Part shown: positions 56,715 through 64,000 of the stretch, one piece after another
Position numbering within the stretch: the first letter of the stretch is position 1
Layout of the letters: every line of letters begins with the position of its first letter
Assembly: GCF_014805685.1 (NCBI RefSeq)
Contig: NC_060907.1
Coordinates: forward strand, 62,001-126,000
Length of the DNA stretch: 64,000 bases
Direction: 5' to 3'
DNA from: Silurus meridionalis
Lineage: Eukaryota; Chordata; Actinopteri; Siluriformes; Siluridae
Program-made: the position numbers and the translations under genes
Notes under the pieces: model-generated
Told to the model about the DNA's origin: nothing
Seen by the model: the letters and a program-made list of their open reading frames with translations, nothing else
The model's database searches: none

Positions 56715-57642
56715 CTGACAAGCAGAAAAGAATTATTGAAGATATTAGTTTCAATATTTCTAGATGAAATATAACATGAAATAAATTAATAAGGCAACAT
56801 CATTTAACTAAAATAATATATTTTTTAAATTACAAAATGTAGTAGTTCCTTGAAGAAGATATAGTTTACAGTTTAATAATTGCTAAACAGATGCTTAAGA
56901 GAAGTCAATAATAATGAGTTAATAGTAGATGGTTAATATTGAAATTCTTAACATATCACATTGAAAACTGTAGAATTTATTTTCTTTTATTGTTTGCTCT
57001 GATATTGAGATTCATATATTAATTTCTTTATGTATTATACACAAGCTTTTATTTTTCACAAAAACATTTATAATATTTCATTTGATCAAATAATTTATTA
57101 CCCATAAAATATAAAATATAATATACTGTATTAGTATTTTAATTGTATTTTTTTTTATTTTAGCAGTTTATTTTATAAAGCAATATTTTCTAAAGCAGTT
57201 CTGGATAAATCCATTTACATTTATATTTATGCATTGGGTCGGCAACCCCTTATCCACATTAAATCTAAAGTGCTTTGATGTATCTGTCAATAAATAAATT
57301 TGAATACTGGTTCATTTGAACACACAGTAAGAATAAATTTAAATTAAAACATTTGTTGTTTTTCTCATTAGAAGTGCTTATTTTATAATCTGTGGAAAAA
57401 TAGATGTTTAAATATGCTTTGAAAACTGATAAAAAGGCAGCTGTTTGGACATCATCTTTGGAAGTTTGTCCTAACACCTCAGTGCCAGAACAGGGAAGAC
57501 TGGAAGCATGTGTTCTTTGTACCCTGAATGATGGTGGGACCAGTCGAGCAGTGGTGGAGGGTCAGAGGGAGGGGGGTGCAGTGTGGGGGTTGATTTGTTA
57601 CATTTGTAATTTGATTATGTCTTATCTTCTTCTTCTTCTAAA

Positions 57643-57706
<64 letters not shown>

Positions 57707-58389
57707 GACGTCCTACCTATGAAGAGAGCACAGATGATGAGTGCTCGGGGGCTGATGTTTCGTCTCATTGTTGTTTTGTTTGTTTATCAGCACATTGTTC
57801 ATCCGTTCTGTAGGAAATAGGTCCGTCCTGTAGGAATTTTATAAAAGTATACATTTAAACGTGTCTGCATTGAACAACATTAAATTTAATCTACATTCAC
57901 CTGTAAACAGCATCAAATTGCAATCTATTTACTTTAAAGCTGCTTTGTAACAATGTCCATTAAAATAGCACTACAAATAAAATTGAACTGAATTGAATTA
58001 AACAGTACAGAAAATCCAGAGATCGTTCTGATTCATTCTTTAGTGTATAATAGTCTGATACACTAAAGTATCCAGTGACTGACTGCTGGTCATGTACATA
58101 TTACACATATCTGGGTTCAAGGTGAACATTTTATTTATAATGATGTAGTTTTCACATTTTAAAGTCACATGAACATAAAATTCAAGCTCATTGTTACTGG
58201 CTGATCTTTGTAAGGTTTATTGTAGAAGTATTTCCTCATATGTGAATTAGGTAATTCATTCACACCTTCTTAAACATTGCATGCAGTAAAAATTCTAACA
58301 TTGCAGTTATTTCAATGTTATGCAGAAACTAAGTAAAATCAGAAACTGAAATATGTAATCCATAAATAATTGCCTCTGAATGTCTCTAT
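56715..58389. other. AT-rich spacer with scattered repeats
   Basis: A CR1-like tail lies antisense at about 57,205-57,290. An (ATT)n microsatellite spans about 57,641-57,707. The inverted head of the dispersed repeat lies at 57,930-57,995. No gene is recognisable. Confidence 0.5.
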
Positions 58390-60870
58390 GTTATGTACGT
58401 AACCCTAGTTCCATGAGGAAACAAGACGCTGTGTCTGAACGCTTTGGGAACGTGACTGCATTTTCCATGCTCTGAGTAATGAGTCTAATCAGTCAAAATT
58501 AAAGACAGGCTGTCACCGGCGGGGTGATGTCATGACTAGGGAGTATAAAGCGCACCTGGAGAGAAGACAGCTTCAGCTCCTGTAACCGTGAAGGAAGCGC
58601 TGAGGGGGTGCCAGAAGTGTGGCTAAAGACGCAGCGTCTCGTTCCCTCAGAGAACTAGGGTTACATACGTAACCTAGAGACGGTCCCTTTCAGGAACTCA
58701 AACTGCATCGGAATGCTTTGGGAACAAGAGTTCAATAACACCACACCAACCAGGCCCTGACTAGAGGTCAAGGTTGTAAAACCTGGCAAAGGTGAGAGGG
58801 GTACACCACCCGCAGCGTCGCAGAGGTCTTGGAGGGACAATCGTTAAGGGACCAAGCGTTAGAGGCTGCCACACTCTGGGTAGAGTGAGCTCTGACCCTG
58901 AAAGGAGTGGGGAGACCAGAGGACCCATAAGAAGACACAATAGCGTCAATAATGAACAGGAATGCCTCTCCTCAGAGGGCCGTAGCAGATGAACAGTCTC
59001 GAAGGGCTCAGAGTCCCGAACACTACAGCCAGGTCCCAACCAGGCACTGTGGGAGGCAGCAAAGGGTGCCATGAAAAAAGCTTGTCAGGAGTGGGTCTCT
59101 GCCCTGTGAATGCCCGGGGCATGATACGCCAAAACGGCGGATGCGTAGACTTTAATGGTGGAAGCCAACTCTTTTGCGAACTACTCCTGTAGAAACTCCA
59201 GCACCGAACCAACTGGGCAGTGGACTGGGTCTAATTTGCGCCGAGAGCACCACGCAGTGAACAGATGCCATTTCGCAGCATACAACCTCCTCATGGAGGG
59301 AGCTCTGGATTAGAGAATAGTCTCTACCACCTCGGTGAGAAGACCCGAGCCTCTGAGCTGTGCCCCTTCAGGGGCAACAGCCACAGCTTCCACAACTTGG
59401 GGCCAGGGTGAACTATTGCGCCCCCTGAATGAGAGAATAGATCCCTCCTGAGAGGAATTTCCCATAGAGGCTGTTCAAGGAGGGTCACCAGGTCTGTGAA
59501 CCATGGACGGCCTGGCCACCGTGGGGCTACTAGGAGGAGACAGACTCCAAATTCTCTCCAGAACTACAGAGACCAGAGACTGACCGCGTAGCCTCGCTCT
59601 ACAGTATGCAAGACCCAGAGGGACATGTCTGGCAAAGCCCTCCAGGCTGCCAGGTTCTCCCTTAAGGGTATCAGTCTCTTGAGACCCGAAGGAGAGAGTG
59701 GGGATCCAGCAGCATGACCTTGTTCCTGTACAGTATTTCGGACAGGGTAAGCCAGAGGTGTCTCTCGGTGGCTACTAGGGTGGCCATAGACTGGCAAATG
59801 GCCTTGGCAGTCTCCTTTGATCCACCATATGGCAGATCTCAGAAAACTGGCTGCCCAAAGGATCTCCCAGATCCAGCTCCCGCAGAAGGTCGGCTTGGAA
59901 TGCCTGCAGTACCGACATGGTGTGCAAACATTCAGTGGCCTGACTTGCCGAGGCAGAATTCTTACCCACCAGTGCAGAGGTAGTGCACAGGGGCTTGGTG
60001 GGTAATGTCATTGGTTTTAGGGAAATGCCACACCTGGAGAGAGATAGCGTTCTAGCGTCTTTTCAACCAAAAGCATTACCATAGCCATAATTCCTAAGAC
60101 CCGTGATGGAATAAACCAGATGAGAAAGTCCACCCCCAGGACCTGGACACCTTGGTAAAAATGGTAAGCCCGACACAAAGGCTGTGACACAAGGAACAAA
60201 AATCGCTCATCGAGTTTGCCTGAGGGAGGGGCCAAGCTAAATCAAGCTTCTAAACTGCATGTGTTAAAACCTCCAGGAGCTCCTCACTACTTGGTTTGTA
60301 AGAGCCTGCCCGCCCTCTCCTCGGAGGAAGAAAGCGGAGCTGCGTGCTCTCGTGACGGGGGGAAGACATCGCCGAGAGGCATGCCTCCGAAGCTGCACAG
60401 GAGTCAGACCAAGTAGAGGAGGTAAAGGAAAGGGACAAGCCCATCTTCAAACCTTCTGCGAGATCTATAAGCGAACCCCAGGAACCGGAGCACCGCTACA
60501 GCACAGTGCTGGCAATCGCATGCTCTGCTTCCAAACAAGCCACACACAGGCTGTGTATCCCTTCCCGTAATGAAACGAGGAAACGTGCTTGGTTTTCTTG
60601 GATGCCTTCATTGTTTTGACAAAACAGACAGGCAAACATTAAATTTCACACAGAGCACTTCATGAACAAACAGAAGCTGAAGCCGTTTTCTCTCCAGGTG
60701 TGCTTTTTACTCCCTGGTCATGATGTCACTTAGACTCATTATTCAGAGCATGGACAACGCAGTCACATTCCCAAAGCGTTCAGAAACAGCGTCTCATTTC
60801 CTCACAGAACTCGGGTTTCATACGTAACCTAGAAACATGCCTGAAAGGGTTCCTGAAAGGGAACATAGCC
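58390..60870 (-). mobile_element. DIRS relic on the minus strand
   Basis: The right side carries a gag-like block (SSEELLEVLTHAV near 60,255) and the left side recombinase pieces (WDLAVVFGTLSPSRLFICYG near 58,970-59,035, WCTPLTFARFYNLDL near 58,765). An internal complementary region lies near 58,630-58,735 and terminal sequences near 58,395-58,480 and 60,770-60,870, all with the GTAACCTAG and GGAACT blocks seen in the copy at 1-6 kb. Most of RT is missing. Confidence 0.75.
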
Positions 60871-62170
60871 TGGCATTTCTAAACACATTTAGTGTCATTT
60901 TTAATTATAGTCATTTTCATGAGTTTTTTGAGGGATTTGCAGCAAATCAAAGTCCTTTTTTATAGTCCTTATTTATTTGTAAAATAGAACTAATTTTACA
61001 CATTAAACAAACATTTTTTCATAAATCTTTTAACATTCAATTCAAAAATGTATGTTTTACATTTAAATGATTTTTATTTTCATAATCTTATACTTTAGAA
61101 TATGTTTTTGCACTCCATGTATTATTGATTTATATTATATGTTGTAATTTGTTCTCATTAATCTTTTATGCAAAATTATCAGTTTAAAATGAACATTGCA
61201 CCTTTGACCCTCAGGGAACTTTACACAGAATGTTTTATAAGCCATTTTCATGCACTGTTAGTGTGACTGTGCTGCTGTGCTCACAGTTAGATTTTGCCCC
61301 AAACACAGGACTGTCCACATTCCAGAACATTTTCATACTTCATGTTGAGTTATTTGAAAAATTGTGCCAGAGCAGAAGATGTAGATGTGAAGCTACATGA
61401 ACCATGCATGAATAAAAAGAGAGATGAAAATACCAACAATGCAAAGCAGTACACCTGTTTTCTTTCCCTACCTCTATGAACACATTTACTTCAGCATTAA
61501 CACACAGAAGCAAGTAATATGTTTCTGACAAAATCACTGAGATAAGTATCAGTCTGCGGCTATTCTGTCACTGAATCAAACTAAATATAACCTTAATAAA
61601 CATTCATAAAAAAGTTTCATATATTTATATTATTTTGGAATTTATACTGTTAAATGTGTGCTAATTTATATACAATTCATAGAAATATGCAATTTCTTTA
61701 AAAAAAAACCTTTACTTTCAATCATGGATTAGATCAACATTCATTCGGCTGAATTTTATAAACAATGACATAAAAGTCTGTTATTTCAGGCCATTACACA
61801 CAAATCAGTGATGCTGAAATTACTGCTAATGTTAAATAACAGGACAAATGTTGGTGAAGGATAAGTTAAAATATAGCATTTTAAATAAAACAATTTATTC
61901 CTGGTTAAAAGTGAAATGTAATAGATGTTAAATATAAGGGCAGAGTGCTCCTATCTAACCCTAACCCTTATCTAATGTCATCACTTTTATATTTTACTGG
62001 TAACAAACTTTTTTTTTCCAAAAAACTCTCACAAAACACACCTAACACAAAGAGCCTGATTAAAACTTAACATCTGTTTGTATTAATATCCTCCAAAACT
62101 AATATAAAACAGGGAAAGATTTGTTGTACTGGTGTATGTTTGTGTGCCAGTGTGTGCAACAGAGATGTTC
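60871..62170. other. AT-rich spacer
   Basis: No gene, repeat family or splice pair that I recognise. A very short TAACCCTAACCC run is at 61,958. Confidence 0.45.
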
Positions 62171-62174
62171 TTAC

Positions 62175-62300
62175 CTGTGTTATAGAGCAGGTGTGAGAAT
62201 AGCAGTCAGGTAAGACAGATGGAGGTTAAATGTGTGTAGAGGGGTGGAGCAGATCTTCACCCATGCACACTGCATCAGTCAGGCTGTGGGTTTGGTTTGA
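62175..62300 (-). other. Possible first untranslated exon
   Basis: On the minus strand the sequence ends CTCTATAACACAG before GTAAGAAC, an excellent donor very like that of the 29-bp exon. The only ATG upstream of it opens a frame that stops before the donor, so it would be 5' UTR. The upstream limit is not defined and no clear TATA box is seen. Confidence 0.3.
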
Positions 62301-62789
62301 TTGTGTGTGACTCATAACTACATATTCACATTAAAGTTGCCACACTGAACCTCATTTCTCTCAGAGCTCTGTCCTCATGTGATCATGAGAATGTTTGCCT
62401 TGGCACTGTTACCTCTCTGAAGCTCATTTAGAAGAAATTAAAATCTACACACAAAGTTCTGGAAAGCTGCTTTGTCTCTATTCTTAAAAGTGATATATGA
62501 ATAAAATTAAATCCCCTACATGTGTGAAATAATCCTAGTTACAGACTCTTAGAAAACAGGTTATTTGAAGAGTTCTTTGATCAATTAAGTGTACTAACTT
62601 TCTAAAAACATTCCTATTTGGAATTCTTTTTGACAAGGAAAACATTCTTTACAGAATCCCTCAGGGTCCCTCACCCTGGAAACTGGTTCTTGTGCAGACT
62701 CTAGATTTGACTGGGAATTTCATGATCATGATGGAATTCACATCACCTTATTTAAAAGTTGAATGATTTAAAGAGCAGACAGGTATAAA
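62301..62789. other. Spacer, nothing recognised
   Basis: If the exon at 62,175 is real, this would hold its promoter. I see no defined element. Confidence 0.35.
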
Positions 62790-63530
62790 ATGCCCAATGC
62801 AATACAGCCACTCTTGCAAAAAAGTTGGGTCACTATGTAAAATGTAAATAAAAACAGAAATGTAAAAACAGAGTGCAATAATTTGCAAATATAATAACCA
62901 CATATTTTATTCCCAATAGAACACAGAAAATATATCAAATTAATGAAACTACAGGAATGTACCAAAAATAATTTTTTATTTAACTGCTGCAACCCGAACT
63001 GTTGATACAGAATTCTAGCTGCTCAACTGTCCTGGGTCTTCTTTGTTGTACATTTAATTTTATTGTGCACCAAATGCTTCCAAATAATGAAAGGTCTATA
63101 CTGCAGGCAGGCCAGTTTAGCACCTGGACTTCTCTACTACAAGGCCACGATATTGTAATAGATGCACGTGTTGCTAAAATATGCAAGGCCTTCCCTAATA
63201 AGAATGTTTTCTAAAAGCATATGTTGTTTTGAAACCTGTATGTTCATTTTAGCACTGATAGTACCTATCCAGATGTGCAAGCTGCCCATTCCATAAACAC
63301 TGATGCACTCCCATTCCATCAGAGATGGGTTTTGAACTGAATTCTGAAAACAAACAAGATGGTCCCTCTCCTCTTTAGTACAGAAGACATAGCCTCCATA
63401 ATTTCCAAGAAGAATTTCAAATTTTGATTTGTCTGACAACAGACCACTTTTCCACAGTCCATTTTAAATGAGCTTTGGCCTGTAGAAGACAGCTTTTTCT
63501 TTGCATGCTAGAGCCTTAACCTGCATTTGT
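62790..63530 (-). pseudogene. Tc1/mariner-like transposon relic
   Basis: The minus strand carries transposase pieces: SDKSKFEILLGNYGGYVF (about 63,400), ERDHLVCFQNSVQNPSLMEW (about 63,350), and VLNWPACSIDLS then RRPRTVEQLEFCI (about 63,015-63,120). An end-like AAAAAAGTTGGGTCACTATG is at about 62,818. Frameshifts and stops make it dead. Confidence 0.7.
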
Positions 63531-63536
63531 GGATGA

Positions 63537-63650
63537 TTCAATTCAATTCATTTTTATTTGTATAGCACTTTAAACAATGAACATTGTCTCAAAGGAGCTT
63601 TACAAAGATAATGTGGTGATGAAAATTAAGAAGATTTTTATTATAAGTGT
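63537..63650 (+). repeat. Dispersed teleost repeat head
   Basis: It contains CATTTTTATTTGTATAGCAC and CAATGAACATTGTCTCAAAG, as at 7,140. Confidence 0.65.
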
Positions 63651-63655
63651 ACGTT

Positions 63656-64000
63656 TGTGTCAGGGATTCCCCTGCCACGCCCCCCTCGGCCGCTGTCAGA
63701 GATGCATCCTGCCACGCCTTCCTCGGCCGCTGTCAGAGATGCACCCTGCCACGCCCCCCTCAGTAGCTCTCACGGTGCCTCATTATCCCGTGCCTGCCCG
63801 ATCACCGACAGCTGTGACTCGTTAGGATTCAGACTATATAGACTCACGCTCGAGTCACAGGCTGTCGGTTCTTGTATTGTCATGCTGGTGATACCGTGGC
63901 TGCTCGACCGCCAGCATTCCCCGCTGGTTCCGTTTTCCCCATGGATTACTCTTAGCCGCTGCCGTTTACTTTCGTTTCGGACTCCAGGTTTTGGTTTGGA
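63656..64000 (+). mobile_element. Gypsy-type LTR, cut by the window edge
   Basis: The sequence starts TGTGTCAGGGATTCCCC and is GC-rich. It has about three tandem units of a 33-36 bp motif (CTGCCACGCC with CTCGGCCGCTGTCAGAGATG) at 63,670-63,770 and a TATA-like ACTATATAGACTC near 63,830. This fits the 5' LTR of a fish gypsy element. The internal part would lie beyond 64,000. Confidence 0.5.

Noticed and set aside
57404..57820. Plus-strand frame of 138 codons
   Set aside because: It is mostly an (ATT)n tract with poly-Ile and shows no domain or splice signals.

Overview
The window is intronic and intergenic DNA from a vertebrate, almost certainly a teleost fish and perhaps an otophysan such as a catfish (the order is a guess). 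The evidence is GT-AG split exons, long (CA)n/(TG)n tracts, and a fish-type repeat complement: DIRS, L2-like, RTE-like and CR1/Rex1-like LINEs, Tc1/mariner and pogo relics, gypsy LTRs, and a widely dispersed repeat beginning with an ATTTGTATAGC-type head. Nothing looks bacterial or viral.

The main content is one very large multi-exon locus on the minus strand (about 53.3 kb down to 9.4 kb). It encodes a mesothelin/stereocilin/otoancorin-like secreted or cell-surface protein. I could place about 84 exons by GT-AG borders and reading-frame continuity. They form three tandem modules. Modules 2 and 3 each have the same ordered set of 31 exons with matching phases. Module 1, the 5'-most, has exons 10-31 and breaks inside exon 9 at about 53,285. 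The last exon of module 2 has been expanded to 4.27 kb by a Ser/Thr/Asn-rich mucin-like coding minisatellite with a 30-residue unit and a 270-bp higher-order period. It sits as a linker between modules 2 and 3. The final visible exon (9,414-9,651) also ends in a short Thr/Ser-rich tail and has an open donor, so the gene probably continues to the left, but I found no further exon.

The modules are partly very recent copies. About 36.4-42.3 kb is nearly identical, introns included, to 47.4-53.3 kb. About 27.0-29.8 kb is nearly identical to 41.3-44.1 kb, although the neighbouring exons of those modules have diverged. Several 1-2 bp indels break the frame, mostly in module 2 and in the mucin exon. 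They mean either decay of the recent copies or unpolished assembly.

Region by region: 1-0.7 kb is an L2-like LINE end. 1.0-6.1 kb is a DIRS element with diagnostic terminal and internal complementary repeats but a damaged recombinase. 6.2-6.66 kb is degenerate telomere-like repeat. 6.7-9.4 kb holds dispersed repeats. 9.4-53.3 kb is the modular gene, with nested transposons in its introns (15.3-19.9, 22.4-24.6, 35.1-35.7 and 45.2-46.9 kb). 53.3-62.3 kb, upstream of the gene, holds two DIRS relics in opposite orientation and two possible small non-coding 5' exons. 62.8-64 kb holds a mariner-like relic and the start of a gypsy-type LTR that leaves the window. Coordinates of exons come from manual reading and may be off by a base or two.
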